64,000 bases of DNA from positions 186,001 through 250,000 of the forward strand of contig NZ_JACLAF010000003.1 in NCBI RefSeq assembly GCF_015355625.1, written 5' to 3'. Both the position numbers and the translations under genes were made by a program. This document shows, piece by piece, positions 28,411 to 38,101 of the stretch (its first letter is position 1; every line of letters starts with the position of its first letter). Origin of the DNA: Tamlana sp. I1 (GTDB lineage: Bacteria; Bacteroidota; Bacteroidia; Flavobacteriales; Flavobacteriaceae). The notes below the pieces were generated by a model. The model was not told the DNA's origin. It saw nothing but the letters and a program-made list of their open reading frames with translations, and did not search any database.

Positions 28411-28484
28411 AAAAAGCTGTTTAAAAGGGAGCGAACCTGAAACAAGTTCAGTTTGACTAAAGTCATCCTTTTAAACAGCTTTTT
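28411..28484 (-). terminator. Long terminator hairpin with a REP-like palindrome in its loop
   Basis: Perfect 18-bp arms (28411-28428, AAAAAGCTGTTTAAAAGG; 28467-28484) lie 18 bases after the stop of the small outer-membrane protein gene and end in a T-run. The 38-base loop contains a palindromic CCTGAA-ACAAG-TTCAG repeat related to others in the window. The spacer from 28171 to 28501 holds nothing else I can support apart from the MATE promoter. Confidence 0.85.
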
Positions 28485-28501
28485 TATGCGTGGTTTAGAA
28501 C

Positions 28502-28990
28502 TTAAAGTTCAAAAGACACCCCAATATTCATAACAAACTGGTTGTTAATTTCTTCAGCAGGGCTTAAATTTTTATTGTATTTGGCAATAGGAAACTGAGC
28601 TTCGGCAAAAACACCAAGTCCAGAGCCAAAGAAATAGCGTGTTCCTAATTGGCCTCCAAAGTTTTTTAAACTTAAGGTAAGTCCTGGATATAAATCGAAG
28701 TTCTCATCAACATTTATAACGTTACAAAGGTTAGCATTTAAACGTAATTTGGCATCAAAACGATCGTCGAAACCAGCGTCTAAATGATCGGCCACATCTA
28801 AAACATAGCCTGTGCTAAAACCAATAGAGGCACTTTCGCCTATACCATGATCGTAACTCACATTAATACCTGTGGCATGCGATTGAAAAGCTACACCCAC
28901 TTGTAGTTTTTGGTCTCCTTTTCCTGTAAAAGCTTGTGCATTTGCAAACGATGCTGTAAGTATAGCGGCAATTACCAATAGTTTTTTCAT
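28502..28990 (-). CDS. Small outer-membrane beta-barrel-like protein (DUF6646-like)
   Basis: This 162-residue exported protein has a signal peptide (MKKLLVIAAILTASFANAQ). The mature part is made of short amphipathic strands (KLQVGVAFQSHATGINVSYDHG, SIGFSTGYVL, GLGVFAEAQFPI) and ends in VMNIGVSFEL, a Phe/Leu-type barrel end. This fits an 8-stranded outer-membrane barrel of a family common in Flavobacteria that I recall as DUF6646. Its role is unknown. It is a single gene with its own promoter and terminator. Confidence 0.75.
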   Translation of the reverse strand: MKKLLVIAAILTASFANAQAFTGKGDQKLQVGVAFQSHATGINVSYDHGIGESASIGFSTGYVLDVADHLDAGFDDRFDAKLRLNANLCNVINVDENFDLYPGLTLSLKNFGGQLGTRYFFGSGLGVFAEAQFPIAKYNKNLSPAEEINNQFVMNIGVSFEL

Positions 28991-29020
28991 TATATATTTT
29001 TAAGTTAAATTAAAACAGGG

Positions 29021-29028
29021 CAAATATA
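29021..29028 (-). promoter_or_regulatory. Predicted -7 promoter element of the small barrel protein gene
   Basis: TATATTTG on the minus strand lies 31 bases before the start codon at 28990. Confidence 0.55.
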
Positions 29029-29078
29029 TTAATTAATTCAAATTTGTGATGTGGTTGATGTTTTAAAATAAAGGCTGA

Positions 29079-30362
29079 TTACTTAATGATTTTACCAATA
29101 AAGTTCTGCTCGTGTTTTACCAAATACACTCCCGAAGTTAAAGCATTTAAATTGGTAATTGTAGCATTTTGCAACCTACTAGAAACGACTAAGCGTCCTT
29201 GAATGCTGTAAATATTAACCAAATCGCCATCATGTAATCCGTTTATAACTAAGTAATCTTTAAACGGATTCGGATAGATTTTATAATTGTTATTTGGGTT
29301 ATTTATAAGATTGCTACTTAAAGACGGACAAGCCGCACCTGTTGTTTTATACTTTTCTAAAATGCTCATTTGTGGTTTATCTACATTCCCGTTGGGTTCA
29401 ACAGACAGGATATAGTTTCCCCACCATGGGCCACCTGCCCAATAGGTGCCGTTAATGCAATTTTGGTTGAGGTAGTTTAAAAAATTATCAAGTACGGTAA
29501 GCCAACGGCTGTCGTTTGCAGGTACACCGTACTCGCCAATAAATCCGTTTAGATTATTTGTTTGAAGCCAATTTACAAAGGGCGTAACACGGTCTATGCC
29601 AATGTTTGGATAAGCTCCATCGGCATCGTAACTATTTGGATAAGTTCCAGAAGCGTCTTTGTCAAAATACACATGCGCTTCAAAAACAAGCTTATTTGAA
29701 GGGTCTGAAAGGTTTTTTAGGTTATCACTATACTGCATCCAACGCTCTGCCGAACTCCAACTATCGCCACCAACAATTATTTTGGTTTGGGCATCTTTAG
29801 TTCTTATGCCATTAATAATTTCTTGGGCAATATTAAACCAAGGGGTGTTTGCTAACAAATCGTGTGGCTCGTTCATAATGCCGTAACCGTAAAGGTTTGG
29901 GGTATCTTTAAACGCCAAGGCTAATTTTGTCCAAAGATCTTTTACGTGCGCAATGCTTAGGTTGCTTGAGCCAATTAGCACTTCGTTCCCATTTAATTTA
30001 TAACGGCAGTAGTTGTGTAAATCGAGAATGACTTGCATATTTCTGTCTTGAGCGAATTGTAAAACGGTTTTCATTCTTGACAATTCATCGGTATCTAAAT
30101 TTCCGTTTAAGGTTTGCTGTATGCGTTCCCATTTAAAGGGTAAACGAATTAAGTTTAAGCCTTTGCTGTGGTAATACTCCAATTCGCTTTCGTTTGGGTA
30201 GGTGTAGTCTACACTATAAGTTCCTGGCATGTTGTTGCCAAAATCGGCGCCAGCCAGATTAACACCATAAGGGGTTTGCGAAAACGCTATTAAATTAATT
30301 AGTGTTAGTAGCGTTAGAAATAGGGACTTCTTATTTAGTTTCATGTTTGGGGGTTGTTTCAA
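29079..30362 (-). CDS. Secreted GH5 glycoside hydrolase with T9SS sorting domain
   Basis: This exported endo-glycanase (up to 427 residues) has a GH5 clan-A barrel: GVNLAGADF, HSKGLNLIRLPFKWERIQ, VILDLHNYCRY, acid/base motif YGIMNEPHD with Glu165 and nucleophile motif GFIGEYGVPAN with Glu277. The last 75 residues (YKIYPNPFKDYLVI ... SGVYLVKHEQN) are a type A T9SS sorting domain. The second ATG (30344, MKLNKKSLF) opens directly into the signal peptide and may be the true start. Substrate specificity (cellulose, mixed-linkage glucan or mannan) cannot be told from motifs. It is not linked to a SusCD pair. Confidence 0.9.
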   Translation of the reverse strand: MKQPPNMKLNKKSLFLTLLTLINLIAFSQTPYGVNLAGADFGNNMPGTYSVDYTYPNESELEYYHSKGLNLIRLPFKWERIQQTLNGNLDTDELSRMKTVLQFAQDRNMQVILDLHNYCRYKLNGNEVLIGSSNLSIAHVKDLWTKLALAFKDTPNLYGYGIMNEPHDLLANTPWFNIAQEIINGIRTKDAQTKIIVGGDSWSSAERWMQYSDNLKNLSDPSNKLVFEAHVYFDKDASGTYPNSYDADGAYPNIGIDRVTPFVNWLQTNNLNGFIGEYGVPANDSRWLTVLDNFLNYLNQNCINGTYWAGGPWWGNYILSVEPNGNVDKPQMSILEKYKTTGAACPSLSSNLINNPNNNYKIYPNPFKDYLVINGLHDGDLVNIYSIQGRLVVSSRLQNATITNLNALTSGVYLVKHEQNFIGKIIK

Positions 30363-30581
30363 TGGATTATAAGTGTGTAAATATAATACTACATCATGTA
30401 TGTGGCAATATATTTTATAATGTATTTTGTTGTTAGTTTAAATCATTAGTATTTAATTATTTAGGGTTTATCCTTTTTGCTGTATTAAGTAAAAACACAA
30501 AGCCAAAAACACCCCATAAACAGGGGGTCATGCTTAAAGGAAAACCCCATTTATAGTGATGGATGCCAAAACGGGTATAAA

Positions 30582-30589
30582 TAGTTTTG
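30582..30589 (+). promoter_or_regulatory. Predicted -7 promoter element of the giant surface protein gene
   Basis: TAGTTTTG matches TAnnTTTG and lies 24 bases before the ATG at 30614. The 251-base spacer between this gene and the divergent GH5 gene holds no ORF. Confidence 0.55.
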
Positions 30590-30613
30590 CCAAAACAAAT
30601 TATTTAATCAAGT

Positions 30614-33600
30614 ATGAGGCGTTTACATCGTAATATTCAGGCATTAAGACTCACGTTACTCCTTGTTGTCTGTCATTTCTTTTCTATGATATCTTGGTCT
30701 CAGCAGCTTTATCCAGCAAATTTTGATGTCAATATATTAAATGGTACCAATGGTTTTGTTATTCCCGGACTTAGTACAGGCGCTAAATTAGGTGCTGAAA
30801 TACAATTTATTGGGGATATAAATAACGATGGGTTAGAAGATTTTTGTCTTGGTAACGGTGATGAAACGGTAAACAGTCTAGATTTAGCAGGAAGGGCATA
30901 CATTATCTTTGGGTCTGCAACTGGCTATGCTAATCCTTTTGATTTAACGTCTTTAAATGGCACCAATGGGTTTATTGTAAAAAGTATTGGTTATGATGAA
31001 AGAAGAGGCTCTACAGTGGCTGGGCCTGGAGATATAAATGGTGATGGTATTGATGATTTAATTGTAGGAACGAGTAATACAACTGCCAATAATATGGTTA
31101 TTTATGGTCGTACTTCCTTTCCTTTAGAAATGACTGTAAACGATATTAATGGTACCAATGGCTTTTTAATAGATGCTCCAGGGAGTAAACAAGTTGCTGC
31201 TTTAGGCGATGTTAATAATGATGGTATTAATGATTTTATAATTGGCACTCCACATTGGTCGGGGCAATCGTGGATTGTATTTGGGCGAAGCAGTAATTTT
31301 CCTGCATCCATAAATTCCTCTTGGTTAGATGGGATTAATGGATTTAGAACAAGTGACTTTACAACAAGTAGGGACTCCTATAAGGTAGGCGGTGCAGGTG
31401 ATATTAACAACGATGGCATTAATGACATGCTGATTGGGAGTTGGAATAGTTTAACAGATCCATGGAGTTATGCTTTATTTGGAAAAAATACACCTTTTGA
31501 TGCTTTGGTTGATATTGAAGCGGTAGATGGAACCGACGGTTTTCAAATTGATAATACAGGAAATTCATTTATAACATTTGTTGGCCCCATTGGCGATGTA
31601 AATAATGATGGTATAGATGATTGTTTTTCAGAAAGTAACATCATTTTTGGTTCCAATAATCCTTTTTCTGCTAAACTAGCCATTAGCGACCTTAATGGTA
31701 CTAATGGATTTGTATTAGCAAATAATGTTATTTGTGCAGCTCCAACGGGCGATATAAATAATGATGGTATAGATGATTTTATTGTAGCTGGTGCTGGCGA
31801 TTATGTTGTATTTGGAACTGATGCTGGTTTTCCTTCATCTTTTGATCCAACGACATTGGATGGCACTAATGGGTTTAGAATTCCTGTTAGCAATTCAAAT
31901 ATTGGCAGACCCATTGATGGCGGTAGAGACTTGAATGGTGATGGCATTACCGATTTTATTTTTGGAGATAGAGCTACAACTTCAGATGGCGCAGTTTATG
32001 TTATTTTTGGAGGCGATCATTATGCAAACCCTTTAACCACACATGTGGTTAGAAATGTAACCACTTCAGGCTTTACCTTTGTGGTTAATGGACCGGAAAC
32101 AGGCAGCATTCATTATGCTATTTTTCCAGTAACAACTGCTCCGGTAAATAACTACAACACGATACTTTCTGGAACTGGAGCCGTAGCGCATGGTAGTTTT
32201 TTAATGGATACTGCAAATACCGATATTTCAGAGGTTATTTCATCCTTATCTCCAGATACCACTTATGATGTGTACTTGTTTTTAGAAGACGCTGCAGGAA
32301 ACCAAGGCGAAATTTTTAGTGGCGATAATGTAACAACCTTAGCAGAACCAACAGCGCCCTTTATCACCACTTGGCAAACCACTACAGTTAATGAATCGAT
32401 TACTATTCCAACTATAGGTTTAGGGAACAACTACACAATTGATTGGGGTGATGGTACAGTAGATGCGAATCAAACGGGAAACGCAAGTCATATTTATACC
32501 ACAGCAGGGGTGCATACAGTAAGTATATCGGGTGATTTTTCTAGAATTTTTTTTAATAATTCAGGGGATAAAGATAAAATATTAACCATAGAGCAATGGG
32601 GTGATATTGCATGGACTTCTATGAATCGTGCTTTTTACGGATGTACCAATCTTAATATTACCAATCTGGCTATAGACAGTCCAGATTTATCTCTGGTTAC
32701 AGACCTGTCTTTTATGTTTGCTGGCACAAATTCTTTTAATGCACCGCTTTCAAATTGGGATGTAAGCACTGTAGAAAATATGGCATTTCTGTTTTCTGGT
32801 GCTCTCATTTTTAATCAGGATTTAAATACTTGGGATGTAAGTGCCGTGCGTAGTATGTATAATACTTTCAATTATACTTTTGACTTTAACGGTGATATAA
32901 CGAATTGGGATGTTAGCAATGTGGAAGATATGCGATATATGTTTGCTGGAGCAAGGGCTTTCAATCAAGATATTGGTGGTTGGAATATTGATAGTTTAAA
33001 ATACATTCATGGGATGTTTTCCACAACTGATGCTTTTAATCAAGATGTAAGTTCTTGGGATGTCTCTCAGTTAACCGATTTGAGTTTTGTATTTAATAAC
33101 GCTATGGCTTTTGATCAAAACCTAGGCGCTTGGCAAATACAAAATGCAACCAATTTATCGTACTTTTTTAATGAAAATGCTTTATCTGTTGCCAATTATG
33201 ATGCTACACTAAAAGCTTGGAGTGCCCAATCCTTACAATCTGGAGTAAATTTTCGTGGCGGATACAGTAAATATTGTACAGCCGAAGCAGAGCGTCAATC
33301 TATGATTGACACCTATGGGTGGACGATCTATGATAAAGGTAAAGTCAACTCGGCAGCAATTACACCTATTACAGATGTAAATGAAGGCGATAGCTATACC
33401 CTACCAACCATAGCAGGGACAAATTTATCTGGAAACCAAAAATATTATACACAAACTGGCGGTACAGGAACTGCTTACGAAATTGGCGATGCCTTAAATT
33501 ACGCCGATTTTCCGAGCTACCCTGTAACTCTATATGCTTACGATCCAGGCACAGGTTGTGGTGCATCCGAGGAAAGTTTTAATGTCACTATTACTTTAAC

Positions 33601-36600
33601 AGATACCACAAATCCAACGGCCAGTAACCCAGCAGCCGTAAACGTACAATGTTTAGCGGATGTTCCTGCGGCAGACATTAACGTAGTCACCGATGAAGCC
33701 GATGATAGTGGCATAGCACCTACAGTTGCTTATGTAAGCGATGTTAGCGATAGCAATACCAATCCGGAAACCATCACAAGAACTTATCGTATTGAGGACT
33801 CAGCAGGAAATTCAATAAATGTAGAACAAATCATCAGCATCAACGATACCACAAATCCGACGGCAAGTACGCCAGCTTCAATTCATGTAGAATGTTCTAG
33901 TGATGTGCCTTCAGCAGATATTTTAGTAATTAATGATGCTTCCGATAATTGTAGTATGCCAACCGTAACCTTCATCAGTGATGTAAGCGATGGCAATACC
34001 AATCCAGAAATCATCACAAGAACCTATCGTGTTACTGATGCGGCAGGCAATTCAATTGATTTAGAACAAATCATTACTATAAACGACACCACAAATCCAA
34101 CGGCAAGCACGCCCGCTTCAATTCATGTAGAATGTTCTGGCGATGTGCCTTCAGTAGATATTTCAGTAATTAGTGATGCTTCCGACAATTGTAGCACTCC
34201 AACTGTAACTTTCATCAATGATGTTAGCGATGGTAATACCAATCCAGAAACCATCACAAGAACTTATCATGTAGAGGATGCAGCAGGAAATTCAATTGAT
34301 GTAGAACAAATCATCACAATAAACGATACCGGCGATGTGCCTTCAGTAGATATTTCAGTAATTAGTGATGCTTCCGACAATTGTAGCACTCCAACTGTAA
34401 CTTTCATCAATGATGTTAGCGATGGCAACAATAATCCAGAAACCATCACAAGAACTTATCGTGTTACAGACGCAGCAGGAAATTTTATAGATGTTGCACA
34501 AATCATAACTATAAACGATACCACAAATCCAACGGCAAGCACGCCCGCTTCAATTCATGTAGAATGTTCTGGCGATGTGCCTTCAGCAGATATTTCAGTA
34601 ATTGATGATGCTTCCGATAATTGCAGCACTCCAACTGTAACCTTCATCAGTGATGTTAGCGATAGTAATACCAATCCGGAAACCATCACTAGAACTTATC
34701 GTGTGACGGATGCAGCAGGGAATTTTATAGATGTTGCACAAATCATCAGCATCAATGACACCACTAATCCAACGGCAAGTACACCAGCTTCAATTCATGT
34801 GCAATGTTCTGGCGATGTACCTTCAGCAGATATTTTAGTAATTAATGATGCTTCCGATAATTGTAGTATGCCAACCGTAACCTTCATCAGTGATGTAAGC
34901 GATGGCAATACCAATCCAGAAATCATCACAAGAACCTATCGTGTTACTGATGCGGCAGGCAATTCAATTGATTTAGAACAAATCATTACTATAAACGACA
35001 CCACAAATCCAACAGCAAGTACGCCAGCTTCAATTAATGTACAATGTTCTGGCGATGTGCCTTCAGCAGATATTTCAGTAATAAAAGATGCTTCAGATAA
35101 TTGTAGTACTCCAATTGTAACCTTCATTAGTGATGTTAGCGATGGCAACAGTAATCCAGAAACCATCACCAGAACCTATCGTGTTACAGACGCTGCAGGA
35201 AATTTTATAGATGTTGCACAAATCATCAGCATCAATGACACCACTAATCCAACGGCAAGTACGCCTGCTTCAATTAATGTACAATGTTCTGGCGATGTAC
35301 CTTCAGCAGATATTTTAGTAATTAATGATGCTTCCGATAATTGCAGCACTCCAACTGTAACTTTCATCAATGATGTTAGCGATGGTAATACCAATCCGGA
35401 AACCATCACCAGAACCTATCGTGTAGAGGATGCAGCAGGGAATTTTATAAATGTTGCACAAATCATTACTATAAACGACACCACAAATCCAACAGCAAGT
35501 ACGCCAGCTTCAATTAATGTACAATGTTCTGGCGATGTGCCTTCAGCAGATATTTCAGTAATAAAAGATGCTTCAGATAATTGTAGTACTCCAATTGTAA
35601 CCTTCATTAGTGATGTTAGCGATGGCAACAGTAATCCAGAAACCATCACAAGAACTTATCGTGTAGAGGATGCTGCAGGGAATTCAATTGATGTAGAACA
35701 AATCATCAGCATCAATGATACCACAAATCCAACGGCAAGCACGCCAGCTTCAATTCATGTAGAATGTTCTGGCGATGTGCCTTCAGCAGATATTTCAGTA
35801 ATTGATGATTCTTCCGATAATTGTAGTACTCCAATTGTGACCTTCATCAGTGATGTAAGCGATGGCAATACCAATCCAGAAATCATCACAAGAACTTATC
35901 GTGTAGAGGATGCAGCAGGAAATTTTATAGATGTAGAACAAATCATCACAATAAACGATACCACAAATCCAACGGTAAATTGCGTTTCAGATTTCTCTCA
36001 ATACGTAGCTGCAAATATGCAAACAGCTATGGTAACGTATGCCGCTCCAGTAGGAACCGACAATTGTTCGGCTACCACGACAACGCAAATTGAGGGATTG
36101 CCTTCGGGAGCCGAATTTCCTATAGGGGTAACAACAAACACGTTCGAGATTTCCGATACTTCAGGAAATACAGTTAGCTGTAGTTTTCAGGTTACTATTT
36201 TGTCAGATGAAGACGAAGAGGAGCTTGTTTGCACTATAGATGCAGGAACCGATGTTGAGATTGAACAAGGGGAAGCCGCTCAATTGGAGGCTTTGGTTTC
36301 TAATATTGGTAGTGTGGTTTGGTATCCTAGTACAGGCTTAAGTAATGTCGATATTTTAAACCCAATTGCTACGCCAACCGAAACTACATCGTATACGGTT
36401 TATTACACGAGCAACCAAGGTTGTACTGTAGAAGATACGGTTACGGTATACGTTATTAAAAAACAAGAAGATGAAACTAAATACGGTTTTTCACCAAATG
36501 GCGATGGTGTTAACGATTATTGGGAAATTCACGGTATAGAACAATATCCTAAAAATAAAGTATCCATTTTCAACCGTTGGGGCGATTTGGTTTTTGAAAC

Positions 36601-36763
36601 CGAAGGCTACAATAACAGCAGTAAGGTATTTAGAGGTATTGCCAACCGAAAGCGCCAACTAGGTGCCGATGCTCTACCTGAAGGCACTTACTTTTTCAAC
36701 ATCAAAATAGAAGGTCAGCACCATTTAAAAAAAGAAACAGGCTTCCTTGTTTTAAAGCGTTAA
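30614..36763 (+). CDS. Giant modular T9SS surface protein (FG-GAP, DUF285-type, HYR-like repeats, type B CTD)
   Basis: This 2049-residue protein has a signal peptide (to about 29) and FG-GAP/VCBS-like repeats from about 35 to 475 with calcium-loop motifs (DINGDGIDD, DINNDGIND). An Fn3-like stretch follows, then a PKD-like segment and DUF285-type surface repeats (about 590-890: NWDVSTVENMAFLFSGA, FNQDIGGWNIDS). Ten HYR-like repeats of 80 residues span 997-1781, followed by one diverged HYR domain. A gliding-type C-terminal domain (YGFSPNGDGVNDYWEIHG ... GTYFFNIKI) serves as a type B T9SS signal. It is probably an adhesin or matrix protein at the cell surface. Three bases separate it from a PorP/SprF gene, the usual partner of type B substrates. 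Confidence 0.9.
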   Translation: MRRLHRNIQALRLTLLLVVCHFFSMISWSQQLYPANFDVNILNGTNGFVIPGLSTGAKLGAEIQFIGDINNDGLEDFCLGNGDETVNSLDLAGRAYIIFGSATGYANPFDLTSLNGTNGFIVKSIGYDERRGSTVAGPGDINGDGIDDLIVGTSNTTANNMVIYGRTSFPLEMTVNDINGTNGFLIDAPGSKQVAALGDVNNDGINDFIIGTPHWSGQSWIVFGRSSNFPASINSSWLDGINGFRTSDFTTSRDSYKVGGAGDINNDGINDMLIGSWNSLTDPWSYALFGKNTPFDALVDIEAVDGTDGFQIDNTGNSFITFVGPIGDVNNDGIDDCFSESNIIFGSNNPFSAKLAISDLNGTNGFVLANNVICAAPTGDINNDGIDDFIVAGAGDYVVFGTDAGFPSSFDPTTLDGTNGFRIPVSNSNIGRPIDGGRDLNGDGITDFIFGDRATTSDGAVYVIFGGDHYANPLTTHVVRNVTTSGFTFVVNGPETGSIHYAIFPVTTAPVNNYNTILSGTGAVAHGSFLMDTANTDISEVISSLSPDTTYDVYLFLEDAAGNQGEIFSGDNVTTLAEPTAPFITTWQTTTVNESITIPTIGLGNNYTIDWGDGTVDANQTGNASHIYTTAGVHTVSISGDFSRIFFNNSGDKDKILTIEQWGDIAWTSMNRAFYGCTNLNITNLAIDSPDLSLVTDLSFMFAGTNSFNAPLSNWDVSTVENMAFLFSGALIFNQDLNTWDVSAVRSMYNTFNYTFDFNGDITNWDVSNVEDMRYMFAGARAFNQDIGGWNIDSLKYIHGMFSTTDAFNQDVSSWDVSQLTDLSFVFNNAMAFDQNLGAWQIQNATNLSYFFNENALSVANYDATLKAWSAQSLQSGVNFRGGYSKYCTAEAERQSMIDTYGWTIYDKGKVNSAAITPITDVNEGDSYTLPTIAGTNLSGNQKYYTQTGGTGTAYEIGDALNYADFPSYPVTLYAYDPGTGCGASEESFNVTITLTDTTNPTASNPAAVNVQCLADVPAADINVVTDEADDSGIAPTVAYVSDVSDSNTNPETITRTYRIEDSAGNSINVEQIISINDTTNPTASTPASIHVECSSDVPSADILVINDASDNCSMPTVTFISDVSDGNTNPEIITRTYRVTDAAGNSIDLEQIITINDTTNPTASTPASIHVECSGDVPSVDISVISDASDNCSTPTVTFINDVSDGNTNPETITRTYHVEDAAGNSIDVEQIITINDTGDVPSVDISVISDASDNCSTPTVTFINDVSDGNNNPETITRTYRVTDAAGNFIDVAQIITINDTTNPTASTPASIHVECSGDVPSADISVIDDASDNCSTPTVTFISDVSDSNTNPETITRTYRVTDAAGNFIDVAQIISINDTTNPTASTPASIHVQCSGDVPSADILVINDASDNCSMPTVTFISDVSDGNTNPEIITRTYRVTDAAGNSIDLEQIITINDTTNPTASTPASINVQCSGDVPSADISVIKDASDNCSTPIVTFISDVSDGNSNPETITRTYRVTDAAGNFIDVAQIISINDTTNPTASTPASINVQCSGDVPSADILVINDASDNCSTPTVTFINDVSDGNTNPETITRTYRVEDAAGNFINVAQIITINDTTNPTASTPASINVQCSGDVPSADISVIKDASDNCSTPIVTFISDVSDGNSNPETITRTYRVEDAAGNSIDVEQIISINDTTNPTASTPASIHVECSGDVPSADISVIDDSSDNCSTPIVTFISDVSDGNTNPEIITRTYRVEDAAGNFIDVEQIITINDTTNPTVNCVSDFSQYVAANMQTAMVTYAAPVGTDNCSATTTTQIEGLPSGAEFPIGVTTNTFEISDTSGNTVSCSFQVTILSDEDEEELVCTIDAGTDVEIEQGEAAQLEALVSNIGSVVWYPSTGLSNVDILNPIATPTETTSYTVYYTSNQGCTVEDTVTVYVIKKQEDETKYGFSPNGDGVNDYWEIHGIEQYPKNKVSIFNRWGDLVFETEGYNNSSKVFRGIANRKRQLGADALPEGTYFFNIKIEGQHHLKKETGFLVLKR
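33602..35956 (+). repeat. Ten tandem 240-bp repeats inside the giant surface protein gene
   Basis: Units begin at 33602, 33845, 34085, 34325, 34517, 34757, 34997, 35237, 35477 and 35717, each opening with DTTNPTAS or a close variant. All are 240 bp except the first (243) and the fourth (192), which lacks 48 bp (16 residues) after DT. Blocks of units 2 and 6, and of units 7 and 9, look identical over roughly 150-190 bases, showing recent duplication or gene conversion. Confidence 0.93.
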
Positions 36764-36766
36764 TTT

Positions 36767-37579
36767 ATGAAAGAATTTATAAAAATAATGGTGTTTATGT
36801 TGTCAGGAGGCATGATTTGTTCCGTTTTTGCTCAGCAAACACCTGTTTTTACCAACTATAATTATAATACGGTTATAATAAATCCGGCGCATGCTGGGTT
36901 CTATCCCGATACCGATATTACCATGACAAACTTGGGGTACTTCAATAACATTGAAGGGAGTCCGCGGAATATTGGTATAACAGTTAACACGCCTATGGGG
37001 TTAAGGCGTGTTGGCTTAGGGGCAGGTGTGTATAGCGATCAGGTAGGGGTTACACGTACCACAAGTTTATTTGGTGCTTATGCCTATAAAATAAATTTAG
37101 ATGACGACCAGAGAGGCGGACGTTGGTGGAACTACAACCCAAGTGTGTTGTCTTTCGGAATTACAGGTGGCCTAACCAAATACGATGAAAATTTAACCGC
37201 ATTAGGCATTACAAACGATAACGAGTTTGCTAATAATGTTAACGCCACCATGCCCACTTTAGGGATTGGGGTGCTATATAACCGCGAACGCCTGTTTGTT
37301 CGCGTATTAATTAAACCCAGTATGTTATTTAAATATGAAGCAGGTGCACCGCTACAGGTTGAGCTCAATGCTACTTTTAATTATGAGAATAAAGTTGAAT
37401 TCGGACTCGGCTATAAAACCAACGCCTCGCTTAATTGCTTAGTAGGTTTTCGTGTTACTAACCACTTAAGATTTATTTATAATTATAACGTAACACTAAA
37501 AAACACGCCCATTAATAACACACACGGTATTGTTTTAAGCTACCGTTTTGGCGATGGATTTATGAAGTATAGTAAATAA
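36767..37579 (+). CDS. PorP/SprF-family type IX secretion membrane protein
   Basis: This 270-residue outer-membrane protein has a signal peptide ending near VFAQQ. It carries the PorP/SprF opening FTNYNYNTVIINPAHAGFYPD, then alternating barrel strands (GLGAGVYSDQVGVTRTTSLFGAYAYKI, SFGITGGLTKYDENL) and the end GIVLSYRFGDGF. SprF-like proteins are needed for secretion or attachment of the adjacent type B substrate. The gene lies three bases after the giant protein's stop, so they form one export-and-cargo operon. Confidence 0.93.
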   Translation: MKEFIKIMVFMLSGGMICSVFAQQTPVFTNYNYNTVIINPAHAGFYPDTDITMTNLGYFNNIEGSPRNIGITVNTPMGLRRVGLGAGVYSDQVGVTRTTSLFGAYAYKINLDDDQRGGRWWNYNPSVLSFGITGGLTKYDENLTALGITNDNEFANNVNATMPTLGIGVLYNRERLFVRVLIKPSMLFKYEAGAPLQVELNATFNYENKVEFGLGYKTNASLNCLVGFRVTNHLRFIYNYNVTLKNTPINNTHGIVLSYRFGDGFMKYSK

Positions 37580-37690
37580 AAAAATGTACAACAGACAAAG
37601 TTAGAGTGTCACTTTTATAAGAAATAAGAAACCTAATTTTGATAGGGAGGATAGGGAGTTTTAATAGTTGCTGGGGGGTAATTGGATTAA

Positions 37691-37730
37691 AACACCTCCC
37701 TTAATCCCTCCTTTTTAGGAGGGAAACTGT
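37691..37730 (+). repeat. 40-bp inverted repeat, left copy
   Basis: It starts AACACCTCCCTTAATCCCTC and contains its own small hairpin (CCCTCC/GGAGGG). The reverse complement recurs at 38563-38602 with one mismatch. Confidence 0.85.
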
Positions 37731-37996
37731 TGTGCTAACGTTTCCTATTTTTAAGAAAATGTTTTATACGTTCGAACACCTTGATATTCAATCCTTAAAT
37801 TTAATTTCATATTCTAAAGTCTAAAGGTAATGGTCTTCGAGCGGCGTCGAGAAGGTTATTTTAATTGAGATTGCGAATCAAGTAACCATTTAAACTGTAT
37901 GAATGAAAATAACAGACAGTTTGATTCAAACGTGAATGTTCTCGACTATACTCTAACACCCTATTATTAGAACTTGCTAGACTGCCTCGAATAGGC

Positions 37997-38032
37997 CTGT
38001 GTATATCATCAAAATTTAGGGAGTGTTTAAAA
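37997..38032 (+). repeat. 36-bp dispersed repeat, second copy
   Basis: It is identical over 36 bases to 23061-23096, in the same orientation, about 15 kb away. Both copies lie between genes. Confidence 0.85.
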
Positions 38033-38101
38033 TCTTTAACTTTAAACTTGTTTTGGAGTAGTTTAGAACTTAAAATTACGATAAAAAAATTCTAACTATT
38101 A

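Noticed and set aside
34267-35649. Series of 60-77-codon minus-strand frames spaced 240 bases apart
   Set aside because: They are antisense images of the HYR-like repeat units; spacing equals the repeat length and the sense frame has clear domain structure.
33602-35956. Possible CRISPR-like array
   Set aside because: Units are 240 bp, contiguous, without unique spacers, and code for protein repeats in a long open frame.
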